Below the pieces are notes generated by a model, which was given only the letters and a program-made list of their open reading frames with translations, was not told the DNA's origin and made no database searches. Both the position numbers and the translations under genes were made by a program. This document shows, piece after piece, positions 8,839 to 18,700 of a DNA stretch of 64,000 nucleotides; position 1 is the stretch's first letter; every line of letters starts with the position of its first letter. The stretch is from Fretibacter rubidus. Its GTDB lineage: Bacteria; Pseudomonadota; Alphaproteobacteria; Caulobacterales; Maricaulaceae. The stretch lies in contig NZ_CP163423.1 of the NCBI RefSeq assembly GCF_041429785.1, positions 3,162,001 through 3,226,000 on the forward strand, in the 5' to 3' direction.

Positions 8839-9684
8839 ATGACACGCTTAGAGACGGCCCTGAACGATATGAAAACACCACACACAATCGCGATCGTTAA
8901 TCAAAAGGGCGGTGTTGGCAAAACGACGACGACGATTAATTTAGCTGCGGCTCTTTCTATGCGCGGTAAAAAAGTGCTGCTTGTGGATATTGACCCGCAG
9001 GGTAATGCGTCAACAGGCTTGGGTATTCCGCGTGCTGGCCGCGAAAGCTCTATTTACGATATATTGGTCGATGGTGCGAATTTGATGGATGTCGCGATTA
9101 AAACCGATGTGCCAGGATTAATGCTTGTGCCCTCTGATATAGATTTGGCGGCAGCTGAATTGGAAATTGGTAATGCTGCAGGACGCACAACACGTTTGCG
9201 CGAAGCATTGACACAAGCGCAGACAGGGGAAGGGACGGCGACCGATACAGGGCGCTGGGACTATATATTGATCGATTGCCCCCCTTCGCTAAGCATACTG
9301 ACAGTGAACGCTTTGGCTGCATCGGATAGTGTTATTGTGCCGCTGCAATGCGAGTTTTATGCGCTGGAGGGGTTGTCGCAACTCTTGCAAACCGTGGAAA
9401 TGGCGAAGGCCAATATTAATCCCAATCTCATTATTGAAGGTGTTATGCTGACGATGTTTGATGGCCGTAACCGTTTGTCGGGACAAGTCGCAGCGGATGT
9501 GCGTAAACATTTGGGTCGTGCGGTCTTTGATACGGTTATACCGCGCAATGTCCGCATTGCTGAGGCCCCGTCCTTTGCCAAACCCGTTATGATGTATGAT
9601 CCCGATTGTGCGGGGTCGCTGGCCTATATGGCGTTGGCTGATGAATTACTGGCGCGCCATTCTAGGCGTAAATCGGCGCATTGA
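8839..9684 (+). CDS. parA: Chromosome-partitioning ATPase ParA (Soj)
   Basis: A 281-residue deviant-Walker ATPase that dimerises on ATP binding, coats nucleoid DNA and moves ParB-parS complexes. The deviant Walker A motif NQKGGVGKTTTTINLA starts at residue 21, followed by LLVDIDPQGNASTGLG and the Walker B-type YILIDCPPSL. The first ten residues before MKTPHTIAIVNQ are outside the usual family start, so a start at 8869 is also plausible; neither has a strong ribosome site. It sits 11 bases after rsmG and upstream of parB, the standard alphaproteobacterial order. Confidence 0.96.
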   Translation: MTRLETALNDMKTPHTIAIVNQKGGVGKTTTTINLAAALSMRGKKVLLVDIDPQGNASTGLGIPRAGRESSIYDILVDGANLMDVAIKTDVPGLMLVPSDIDLAAAELEIGNAAGRTTRLREALTQAQTGEGTATDTGRWDYILIDCPPSLSILTVNALAASDSVIVPLQCEFYALEGLSQLLQTVEMAKANINPNLIIEGVMLTMFDGRNRLSGQVAADVRKHLGRAVFDTVIPRNVRIAEAPSFAKPVMMYDPDCAGSLAYMALADELLARHSRRKSAH

Positions 9685-9728
9685 TTTAGGGTCGCAGTGA
9701 CCGTTTAACCCTAACTATAGAGGTTCTT

Positions 9729-10928
9729 ATGACTCAGAAAAAAACACCCAAAAAAGTCGCGTCTAAAAAATCATCTGCAAATCAGAAAAAATCTGCTAAC
9801 GTTTCGTCGGGCGCCAAAACGACAGAAGCCACAACTGCTGAAGTCAAGACGGCAGGGCAAGGGGATAAGACTGTGTTTGGTAAAAAGGATCGGGGATTGG
9901 GACGTGGATTATCAGCCTTAATGGCGGATGTTAATTTGTTAGTGCCAGAAGCTGACCAAAAGACAGATGAAAAAAAGACGTCGGACGTTGGTCCGGAAAA
10001 CAACTCAGTCGCTGATAATAAAGTCGACAGCCCTTTAACAGCGCAGACTGATGCGGCTTTGGCACAGACAGAACGACAGAAAATATCACGTGGTATTAGT
10101 GTTGTTGCAATTGACCAATTAGTGCGCAACCCCGATCAACCGCGCAAATATTTTGATACGACGGCTTTGGCTGAGCTAACGGCATCAATTAAAGACAAGG
10201 GCGTCTTACAGCCGATTTTGGTACGGCCTATTCCTGACCGCGCGCGGATCGAGACCAAGGGCGCTTCACCGTCCAAGGCGCTTTACCAAATTGTTGCAGG
10301 CGAACGCCGTTGGCAGGCGTCTTTAAAAGCTGGGCTTTCCTCTTTGCCGGCCTTGGTGCGGGATTTATCAGACCAAGAAGTTCTTGAGATTGGTGTCATT
10401 GAAAATGTTCAACGCGCAGATTTAAATCCGATGGAGGAGGCCCAAGCTTACCGGGCTCTTATTGATCAATTTGGCCGCACCCAACAAGACGTCTCTGACG
10501 CGATCGGGAAAAGCCGCCCGCATATCGCTAATATGTTGCGGCTTTTGACATTGCCTGCGCGCGCGCAAGAGGCCTTAAAAACCGGGGAGATTTCAACGGG
10601 TCACGCTCGGGCCATAGTGGCCGCACCCGACCCAGACGCTTTGGTAGAGCATATCATTGAAAAGCGCCTATCCGTACGTGACGCAGAGGATTGGGTGCGG
10701 CGTTTGAAAAAACAGGCTGCTAAAGCCGATGAGCAAGCTTTGGGATCCGTCGCTCCGCCGTCACGTAGTGAGAAATCGCCTGACATTCGCGCCGTAGAGG
10801 CTGAACTTCGTGACGCTTTGGGATTAGTCGTTGATTTGCGGCACAGCGGCCCCAACGGTGAATTACGCTTAAAGTACCGTACAGATGACCAATTAGCTGA
10901 ACTTTTGACCCGTTTAAAGCGGGGCTAG
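9729..10928 (+). CDS. parB: Chromosome-partitioning protein ParB (Spo0J), with long N-terminal extension
   Basis: A 399-residue parS-binding CTP-dependent clamp. The usual ParB N terminus, GLGRGLSALM (the ParA-contact segment), appears only at residue 56. It is preceded by a Lys/Ala/Thr/Ser-rich tail, and a second low-complexity stretch lies at about 70-120. The CTP-binding region has RNPDQPRKYFD and GERRWQASLKAG. The helix-turn-helix (TQQDVSDAIGKSRPHIANML) and the C-terminal dimerisation domain follow. Typical chromosomal ParBs are about 280-300 residues, so this one is about 100 longer. AGAGG five bases before the ATG supports the start. Confidence 0.96.
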   Translation: MTQKKTPKKVASKKSSANQKKSANVSSGAKTTEATTAEVKTAGQGDKTVFGKKDRGLGRGLSALMADVNLLVPEADQKTDEKKTSDVGPENNSVADNKVDSPLTAQTDAALAQTERQKISRGISVVAIDQLVRNPDQPRKYFDTTALAELTASIKDKGVLQPILVRPIPDRARIETKGASPSKALYQIVAGERRWQASLKAGLSSLPALVRDLSDQEVLEIGVIENVQRADLNPMEEAQAYRALIDQFGRTQQDVSDAIGKSRPHIANMLRLLTLPARAQEALKTGEISTGHARAIVAAPDPDALVEHIIEKRLSVRDAEDWVRRLKKQAAKADEQALGSVAPPSRSEKSPDIRAVEAELRDALGLVVDLRHSGPNGELRLKYRTDDQLAELLTRLKRG

Positions 10929-11085
10929 ACCCTTACAAACGCGTAATTTACTCTGAAATATGGGTCATTTACGCGCATTTTACAGCCCATCATGAAACTG
11001 TGATTGGATTTTTCAATCAGAGTGTGTATCGGTGGAGCAAAGGTTTATTGTGGTAAACCGACATATTACAAAAATAGGGATGACT

Positions 11086-14079
11086 ATGCTTGATTATTAC
11101 AATGGATTTTTGGGACCTCAAGGCGATGAAGACCGGGGTAATCATAGTGATACAGATGCGGCTGCGGGCTGTTGCGGGTGCACAGGTTGTAATAGTGACA
11201 AGCTAGCGCTGCTTGATCCTGATGGAACTGGAATTCTTATTCCACGTGAATATTTAGACGGCGATGCGGATGGCCTTTACGTGATGGACACACCGTCTGA
11301 TGGGCCTGGCGTTATCACAGCCCCTGTCCTGGGTGGTTTTGGCAATGGCGGCACGTTTTCTACGGCGCCTGGCACGTCGGCTGTCTTTATGGACGGTGAT
11401 GTTGCTGGTGATACGACGACGACCGCTACCATTGACGTGAACGGTTCAGTGTCATCAAGCATCGAGTTTACAGACCCGCAAAATCCAGAACAAGATTGGT
11501 TCGCGATAGAACTTGAAGCTGGCGTTACTTATACATTCTTCCAAATTCGTGACGGCGACCAACCGCTAACCGACCCTTGGCTCTATCTATATGATGGTAC
11601 TGGCGTAGAGCTGGCCAATAATGATGATATTTTGGATGCAGAGGGCGAATTTGTATCGCAATTATCGCGTATTATGTTCACAGCTGACGCATCAGGCACA
11701 TATTATCTTGGGGCCTCAGCCTTCGGTGCAGGATTTGGTGACTACACAGTTTATGCCAATGAAGGCAATTTCCGTCCTGATGTATCGCTCGACACGTTCG
11801 CAAATTTCCTAACGGATGGTTTTGGTCGTCGCGCCGCATGGGGCGTTGACACAATTATTTATAATACAAGTGCTCTCTCTGCTGAAGGCGCGGCTTTTGC
11901 TGTGGCAGCAATGCAGTTATGGGCTGAAGTCACGCCCTTAAACTTTGTTGAAGTTCAGGACGGCCAGGTTGCCAATCTCACCTTTATTAATGACGAAGAA
12001 GGGGCTTTTGCCCGCACATCTTCTGGTAATGGGGTTATCACGTCATCCACTGTCAATATTTCAACAGACTGGCTAGAGACTTACGGGACAGAGTTTAACA
12101 GCTATTCTTTCCAAACATACATCCACGAAGTTGGCCATGCACTGGGTCTTGGTCACGGTGGGCCTTATAACGGCTCGGCAGATTACGGCATTGATAATAT
12201 CTTTGCCAATGACCTTTGGAACTACTCGGTCATGTCATATAATGACCAAGGTGAGGGCGAAGGAAATAACTTTGGTACGCCGCGTCTGGTCCTCGGCCTT
12301 AACATGGTTGATATTCTTGCCATTCAAGATCTTTACGGTGTGAATGAAAACGGCACGCGTGAGGGCGCGACTGTTTACGGATTTAATTCAACCGTCGGCG
12401 GTGCGTATGATTTCCAAGCCTTCTTTGACCAAGGTATTCGTCCACCTTCTGTGGCGATTTACGACACGGGCGGCGAAGACATTCTGGATCTGCGTAACTT
12501 TACATCAGACCAAGTTATTTCATTGCTCCCCGGTTCGTTCTCATCGATTGGTGATAACACTAATCTAAATGACGGCACGCCGCTTTATGATTTGCTGTCT
12601 ATTGACCGCAACACGATTATTGAATTTGCGATTGGCGGTTTTGGTAATGACAATATTATCGGCAATGATGCGAATAACACGCTTGCGGGTCGCGAAGGAA
12701 ATGACGCCATTCTCGGTAATGGTGGTGATGATACCATCTTTACCGATGACGGCGATGATGTTGTGTCTGGCGGTGACGGCAATGATACAATCATTGGTGA
12801 CGCGGGTAACGATATTCTGTCAGGTGACGGCGGCGATGATATTCTGAACGGCGGCGACGGTGATGACAATGTCAACGGCAATGACGGTAATGATCAGCTA
12901 ACGGGCGGCGATGGTAATGACAGCGTCAACGGCGGTGAAGGCAATGATGAAGTCTTCGGTGGCCTTGGCAATGACACGGTCTCTGGCAATAATGGCGACG
13001 ATATTGTTGCGGGCCAGCAAGGCAATGACACCATTAACGGCGATGCTGGTAATGATCAACTTGGCGGTGACGAGGGTGATGATATCCTTAATGGCGGCGA
13101 CGGTGATGACGGCCTAAATGGCGGTATCGGTAATGATACGCTAAACGGCGAAGGCGGATCTGACTCTATCTTCGGCGGTGACGGCAATGACCGTATCCTC
13201 GGGGGCGACGGCAAAGACTTTGTCTACGGCGAAGACGGCGATGACGACGTCATTGGTGGTGCTGGTAACGACCTTGTCTTTGGCGGTGCTGGTAATGACA
13301 CTGTTGTTGGCGGTACGGGTGGCGATCAGCTATTTGGCGGCGAAGGTAACGATATCCTATCCGGCGAAGAAGAACGCGACGTTCTTAACGGTAACGAAGG
13401 CGATGACCGGGCCTTTGGTGGCGATGGTAATGATGATGTCTACGGCGGCGACGGCAATGATATTGTCTCAGGCGATGCTGGCGATGACCTTATTGACGGC
13501 GGCGCAGGTAACGATTTGATTGTTGGCGGCACGGGCACAAATACAATTATCACAGGCTCTGGCATTGATACGCTGATTACTGATACGTCGGGTATGACAG
13601 ATACGGTGACAGATTTTGATGTCGCCAGTGACATCATCCGCGTGCGCAACGATGCAGCCTTTGATAGCTTTGCCGAAATGCAGTCCATTATCGCGCAATC
13701 TGGAGCCAACACAGTGATCACCTTCACCAGTGGTGCGACCATCACACTTGAAGGCGTTACAGCAAGCAGCCTCACAGCGTCCAATTTCGAATTTGTTGTC
13801 ACGGGCGGTCAAGACAAAGCCGATGTTAGCGAGGCGTCAAATACGACGCTGGATGACGTTATAGCGCCCGATAGCTTTGATTTTGATACAGATGAAACCG
13901 CCGTGGCCAGTGATGAGGTCCTTTATGACGCGGCAACTTTTGGTATCTTGGATACAGGCGTTGATACCGTGACATTTGAAGAAAAAGTTTCGCTCTTTAT
14001 GGCTGACAACCCATTCTTTGATGGCCCGATGGATGAAGCCATGGCGTCAATCGATCTGTTTGATTTCACAGCAATTTAA
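11086..14079 (+). CDS. RTX serralysin-like metalloprotease (type I secreted)
   Basis: A 997-residue protein with no Sec signal peptide, as expected for type I secretion. A Cys cluster (CCGCTGC, residues 29-35) lies near the N terminus. A pre-peptidase-type beta domain follows (about 105-225, ending SGTYYLGASAFG). The M10/serralysin zinc site HEVGHALGLGHGG has its three His at 347, 351 and 357, with Met-turn SVMSYND near 382. About 300 residues of GGxGxDxxx calcium-binding nonapeptide repeats run from about 515 to 820, and a repeat-free acidic C terminus ends in an aromatic cluster (DLFDFTAI) that fits a secretion signal. AGGG six bases before this ATG favours it over an upstream GTG. No type I exporter genes are nearby. 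Confidence 0.9.
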   Translation: MLDYYNGFLGPQGDEDRGNHSDTDAAAGCCGCTGCNSDKLALLDPDGTGILIPREYLDGDADGLYVMDTPSDGPGVITAPVLGGFGNGGTFSTAPGTSAVFMDGDVAGDTTTTATIDVNGSVSSSIEFTDPQNPEQDWFAIELEAGVTYTFFQIRDGDQPLTDPWLYLYDGTGVELANNDDILDAEGEFVSQLSRIMFTADASGTYYLGASAFGAGFGDYTVYANEGNFRPDVSLDTFANFLTDGFGRRAAWGVDTIIYNTSALSAEGAAFAVAAMQLWAEVTPLNFVEVQDGQVANLTFINDEEGAFARTSSGNGVITSSTVNISTDWLETYGTEFNSYSFQTYIHEVGHALGLGHGGPYNGSADYGIDNIFANDLWNYSVMSYNDQGEGEGNNFGTPRLVLGLNMVDILAIQDLYGVNENGTREGATVYGFNSTVGGAYDFQAFFDQGIRPPSVAIYDTGGEDILDLRNFTSDQVISLLPGSFSSIGDNTNLNDGTPLYDLLSIDRNTIIEFAIGGFGNDNIIGNDANNTLAGREGNDAILGNGGDDTIFTDDGDDVVSGGDGNDTIIGDAGNDILSGDGGDDILNGGDGDDNVNGNDGNDQLTGGDGNDSVNGGEGNDEVFGGLGNDTVSGNNGDDIVAGQQGNDTINGDAGNDQLGGDEGDDILNGGDGDDGLNGGIGNDTLNGEGGSDSIFGGDGNDRILGGDGKDFVYGEDGDDDVIGGAGNDLVFGGAGNDTVVGGTGGDQLFGGEGNDILSGEEERDVLNGNEGDDRAFGGDGNDDVYGGDGNDIVSGDAGDDLIDGGAGNDLIVGGTGTNTIITGSGIDTLITDTSGMTDTVTDFDVASDIIRVRNDAAFDSFAEMQSIIAQSGANTVITFTSGATITLEGVTASSLTASNFEFVVTGGQDKADVSEASNTTLDDVIAPDSFDFDTDETAVASDEVLYDAATFGILDTGVDTVTFEEKVSLFMADNPFFDGPMDEAMASIDLFDFTAI
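12640..13540 (+). repeat. Coding tandem repeats of the RTX calcium-binding array
   Basis: The DNA encodes successive nine-residue GGxGxDxxx units, with recurring words such as GGCGGTGACGGCAATGA. The copies vary at many positions, so this is an old protein repeat rather than a recent slippage array, but it could still recombine. Confidence 0.85.
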
Positions 14080-14099
14080 CGTCACCTATAATGACGAAC

Positions 14100-14127
14100 A
14101 AACCGGGCTTAGGCCCGGTTTATTTTT
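14100..14127. terminator. Bidirectional-looking terminator between RTX gene and sulfotransferase gene
   Basis: A 9-bp stem AAACCGGGC/GCCCGGTTT with a TTAG loop is followed on the plus strand by TATTTTT. A-rich sequence on the other side is short, so it works best for the RTX gene but may serve both convergent genes. Confidence 0.8.
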
Positions 14128-14150
14128 GCCTGCCGTTTACAGTCAATCAT

Positions 14151-15563
14151 CTAGCGGTCGTCGGTAATCCGCGGCGCTATTTGTGGCTCTGGCAGAGCCT
14201 TGGTAGGTGACGGCGCACCGCGTAGCTTATTAATAACCCCGCGCAAACCCCGTGTCATGCGCCAACTGCTGGAACTAAGCACAGCGTGCAGGTTTTCCTG
14301 AACCGCATGTAGCTCGTGATAAGCCGCTGATAAGGCCGCCTCTTTATCAGATACGGTTTTTTCCAAATCTGAAATAACGGCATCAAACTCATTTTGCATA
14401 AAGGCGCGCTCAGATTGGAGCGTGTTAATTTGAGTTTCATGCTCTGATTTTTGCGTGTCGAATTGGGCTTGAAACTCTGATTTTTGTCTATCAATTTGAG
14501 CTGTCATGTCTGTGCGCATTGCTTGAAATTTTGCTTCCGCTACGTCTTTTTCTTTATGGTAGCGCGCTTCAAATTCATCGCTGAGGGTTTTTATCTGTTG
14601 GTCCGTCTTGATTTTTTCCATCGCCCAAGCCGCCTCATGCTCTTTGGCAAGTTTGACTAAGGCATCGCCACTGTCTGCCAAGTCGTTATCTTTTTTCGCC
14701 AATTTCTCCGTGAAATCGTGCTGAATGAGCCGTATCATATCAATCGCAGGATAATAGGCTGACCGTATGCGGTCCAATGTCGCCAAAGTGGTCTTGGATT
14801 TTGGTGTTGTTGTCAGGACTAAAAAGGCTTGATAACACTCTGCTATCCATGTCTTCGCAATCGGGTGCTGATTGACATCGTCAAGCTTAGCGGCGGCTCT
14901 TTTTAGGTCCGGATTGACGAAATCTATAATCTGTTTTTCGACAGCCTTTACTGTATGGGGCGTGTTAAAAGGCATGTCCTTAACTAAGTGCTTTGTTTCC
15001 TTAATGGGGTCGTCCAGAAAATCAGCGTAATCGACAAAGCTCCGCGATACATTACGGCTGTCATGCTCGGCTTCCAACATATGGGTGAGCCATAAAAACA
15101 GCGCAGACTGCTCATCCATACCGTCACGCGACTTAAGCGATTTCATCACTTCTAATGGATTGCGGCTAGGGATAATGACGTGCACTTTTGCCCCAACAGA
15201 CGCAATTGCGTCTAGATATAGGGACGTAAACCGACAAATGCGCGGTTCTTTAATCGCGACGGTCTCTGACGCGCCGTACTCCGCCTCAATCATATCCGCC
15301 ATAGCGTCGATTAACGCCTTTCTCTTCCGCGTTCCAATGGCGTCTTTTAAGGTCCGGAAATCGCGCCAATCAGACCCAAGCTCTGTGAGCATGGCGTCAT
15401 GGGCATCAATTATTTTTTGGCTTTCCCAATGGCCGCGCGCATTGCCTTCATTCGCCCCCAGCAATGTCTTAGGCAGGCTCGCCCCCAACAAGTTCATAAC
15501 CCGCGTCAGGGCCGATGTGCCGCTACGGTGCATACCCAAAATTAGAATGACGTTTTTAATCAT
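14151..15563 (-). CDS. Sulfotransferase-family protein with coiled-coil tail
   Basis: 470 residues. The first 280 form a P-loop sulfotransferase-like domain: LILGMHRSGTSALTRVMNLL near residue 7 is the 5-prime phosphosulfate (PAPS) loop, and IIPSRNPLEVMKSLKSRDG near 130-150 is the 3-prime phosphate-binding Arg/Ser region. A long, charged, heptad-like coiled coil spans about 290-430 (many Lys/Glu/Gln). Near the C terminus comes SSSSWRMTRGLRGVINKLRG, a motif also found in the next gene. The likely role is sulfation, or a related transfer, of a surface glycan in the adjacent locus. The exact acceptor is unknown. The gene is divergent from the polysaccharide genes starting at 15747. Confidence 0.8.
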   Translation of the reverse strand: MIKNVILILGMHRSGTSALTRVMNLLGASLPKTLLGANEGNARGHWESQKIIDAHDAMLTELGSDWRDFRTLKDAIGTRKRKALIDAMADMIEAEYGASETVAIKEPRICRFTSLYLDAIASVGAKVHVIIPSRNPLEVMKSLKSRDGMDEQSALFLWLTHMLEAEHDSRNVSRSFVDYADFLDDPIKETKHLVKDMPFNTPHTVKAVEKQIIDFVNPDLKRAAAKLDDVNQHPIAKTWIAECYQAFLVLTTTPKSKTTLATLDRIRSAYYPAIDMIRLIQHDFTEKLAKKDNDLADSGDALVKLAKEHEAAWAMEKIKTDQQIKTLSDEFEARYHKEKDVAEAKFQAMRTDMTAQIDRQKSEFQAQFDTQKSEHETQINTLQSERAFMQNEFDAVISDLEKTVSDKEAALSAAYHELHAVQENLHAVLSSSSWRMTRGLRGVINKLRGAPSPTKALPEPQIAPRITDDR

Positions 15564-15746
15564 AATTTTGCTTAACCCATTGCGCCCTGAATATATAGGC
15601 TGTTTTTATCGGGGACCCTTGAAAATAGCGTCCTTATCAGCAGCGCTCACCGCGTCTAAATCATTGACTTTGGGCGCAATATACGGTGTTTTGCGTCGTC
15701 ATTTCATCGGTCACCTACGGCCTGGATTTTAAAAGGAGGCAGCCCC

Positions 15747-18700
15747 GTGAGCGTTACATCATCGCTGCAATCCCTTTTAGATTTATTGAACAAAAACCCA
15801 TCGGCACAGGCCTTATCACCAGCTGAGCGGCTACAGATTGAACAGGGCTTGCGCACCGCTCTCGCGCAAAGCCAGTCCTTACAGGACCAGTCTGCACGTC
15901 TTGAGGCCGAACTGGCTCAGATGAAACGTAGCCGCTCTTGGCGCGTGACCGCACCCCTTAGAGCGTTTCGCCGTGGCTCACAGGTGAGGGCCACAGCCAG
16001 TTCCGAAGCGCCGCCGCGCGATATGTCTCCAATCGCTCCGCACTATGTGTCGCCGACTATGCGGGATGTGCCAAACAGTTTGGCCGCTAGCCTTTATGCC
16101 TTTTACCTCCCCCAATTTCATGCCATTGCAGAGAATGATAAATGGTGGGGCGAGGGGTTTACGGAATGGACAAATGTCCGCCCCGCTAAGGCCCAATTTA
16201 GCGGCCATGACCAACCGCATATACCTGACGACGCTGCGGGCCTGGGCTATTACGATCTCACGGATAAGTCGGTTATGGCCCGTCAGATAGAGATGGCCAA
16301 AGCGCACGGTGTTGAAGGGTTCTGTTTTTACTTTTATTGGTTCGCGGGCCATAGATTGTTGGAACAACCGCTTTTAAATCTACTTGATGACCCCACACTC
16401 GATGTGCCGTTTATGCTGTGCTGGGCGAATGAAAATTGGTCGCGGCGTTGGGATGGGCGTGATGATGATGTCCTTATGGCGCAAGACCATAGCGCGGAAG
16501 ATGATATTGCTTTTATCAGCTATGTCTCCAAATATTTAAAAGATCCGCGCTATCGCCGTATTGATGGAAAGCCTGTGCTGCTGGTTTACCGTCCGATTGA
16601 ACTGCCCGATGCCAAAGCAACAGCTGCGCGGTGGCGGGATTGGTGCCGTGATAATGGGGTCGGCGATATTTATCTCGCCTATACCCAAAGCTTTGAAAAT
16701 AATGACCCGCGCGATTACGGCTTTGACGGCGCGGTGGAATTTCCGCCCAACAATTCAAATCCGCCCGATGTGACCGACCACATTATGGATGTCGCGGATG
16801 ATTTCATAGGCAAGATTTACGATTGGGATATTTTCCCTACGCGGTCTGATAATTATAGGACCAAGGATTATCCGCTGTTCCGTTCTGTCTGTCCGGGATG
16901 GGATAATACGGCGCGGCGCAAAAAAAACGGGACTGTGTTTATCAATAATACGCCCGCGCGTTACAGCCATTGGCTGCGCAATGCTGTGATCGATAGCGCG
17001 CAAAATCACGCGGCAGGCAATAGGTTAGTTTTCATTAATGCGTGGAACGAATGGGCGGAAGGTGCGCATTTGGAACCGGATGCCTCTAACGGCTTTGCTT
17101 ATTTGACCGCCACACGCGACACGCTTCTCGCGCTTGACGAAGACACGCTAGAGCGCGCGGTGGATGCGGTCATTACGAAGTCCCAAAAAAGAATTGTTAT
17201 CGTGACCCATGACGCCCATCCAATGGGCGCGCAGATATTGTCGCTTAACTTGCGCAAAACACTACAAGAGGATTATGGCTATGGCGTGGATTTCGTTACG
17301 CTCGGCGATGGTCCGATGATGGATGATTACCGCGCGCTAGATAATTTCCATGATTTATCAGGCCATGCCCCCGATAGCCCAGCGGCGCGCGATGTCGCGC
17401 AGACGCTGAAAGCGAACGCCGATATCGCCATATGCAACACCACAGTCTCAGGCCTCTATGCCGCGATCTTGAAAAAGGCCGGGTTTAAAGTCGTCTCGCT
17501 CGTACATGAGCTGGAAAAGATCATACGCGATAATAATCTGGACAATCACGCCGACGCTATTGCAGCCCATGTCGACACGGTCGTCTTTCCCGCTCCTCTG
17601 GTACAGACATCGTTTCAAAAGTTTACGGGGCCGCTTGGCGATAAAGCAGTCATCTGTCCACAAGGCGCCTATAAACGCAACCGCTTTACGACTGAGGCCA
17701 TGCGCGCAAAGGCGGGCAATGACCTGCGTGACAGTCTCGGGCTACCGCGCTCATCCCGCATAATTTTAGGGGTTGGTTATGCTGATCACCGCAAAGGGTA
17801 TGATTTATTCCTCCAAGCCGCAGAGGCGCTGGCGGTCAATCAGGCTCACATTGTATTTGTTTGGATGGGCCATCATGACCCTGATACCCAAGCCCGTTAT
17901 AAACCGCGCGTTGGTGCCCTAATCAAAGCTGGGAACCTTGTGCTTCCCGGGCGCGTGGATGACACGGATATGTATTATGCGGGGGCGGATGTTTATTTAC
18001 TGACCTCGCGCGAAGATCCCTATCCCTCCACAGTGTTAGAGGCGCTTGATGTGGGATTGCCCGTGATTGGCTTTGACGGTGCAACGGGCACAGTTGATTT
18101 AATCCATGCGCACCGCGGGCATATCGTGCCAGCCTTTGATGTGGCGGCTCTTGTCGCTGCAGCCAAGCGTATGCTTATTACGGCTGGGCCAAATATGCGC
18201 AATGATATCGCGGCCCGGTTTCATGCCCGCGATGATGTGTCGTTTACGGGTTATGTCGGCAAACTATTGGGTCTTCTGGGGGAGGCTGTGACAGCGCCAC
18301 AAACACCGTCTGTTTCTGTTGTCATCCCCAATTATAATTACGCGCATTATCTGCCTGCGCGGGTGCAATCCGTTACGGACCAAACAGTGCCTGTGACGGA
18401 ATTAATCCTACTTGATGATTGCTCCACCGATAACAGCCGCGCGGTAATGGATGACATTCAGCTTGATTTAAATATTCCCGTAACGCGCCTTGATAATGAA
18501 AAGAATAGCGGCTCAGTCTTTGCGCAGTGGCGTCGCGGCGTCGCAGCAGCAAGCGGTGATTTCGTCTGGATTGCAGAGGCCGATGATTTGGCAGAGCCAG
18601 AGTTTCTTGCAAAATTATTACCGCTGATGCGAAAAAAAAATGTTGTTATGGCCTATTGCCAATCTAAACAAATCGACAAGGATGGGCGTGTGACAGCCGC

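Noticed and set aside
11001-11019. TGATTG/CAATCA dyad between parB and the RTX gene
   Set aside because: It is short, has no T-run and no other copy, so neither a terminator nor an operator can be supported.
11240-11260. CACGTG-centred word near the start of the RTX gene resembling parS
   Set aside because: It keeps the CCACGTGAA core but mismatches the parS consensus at about five of 16 positions, so ParB binding is unlikely.
13440-13812. Long open frames on both other strands across the RTX repeat region
   Set aside because: The repetitive, GC-biased coding sequence keeps stop codons rare in other frames; none shows a ribosome site or recognisable protein.
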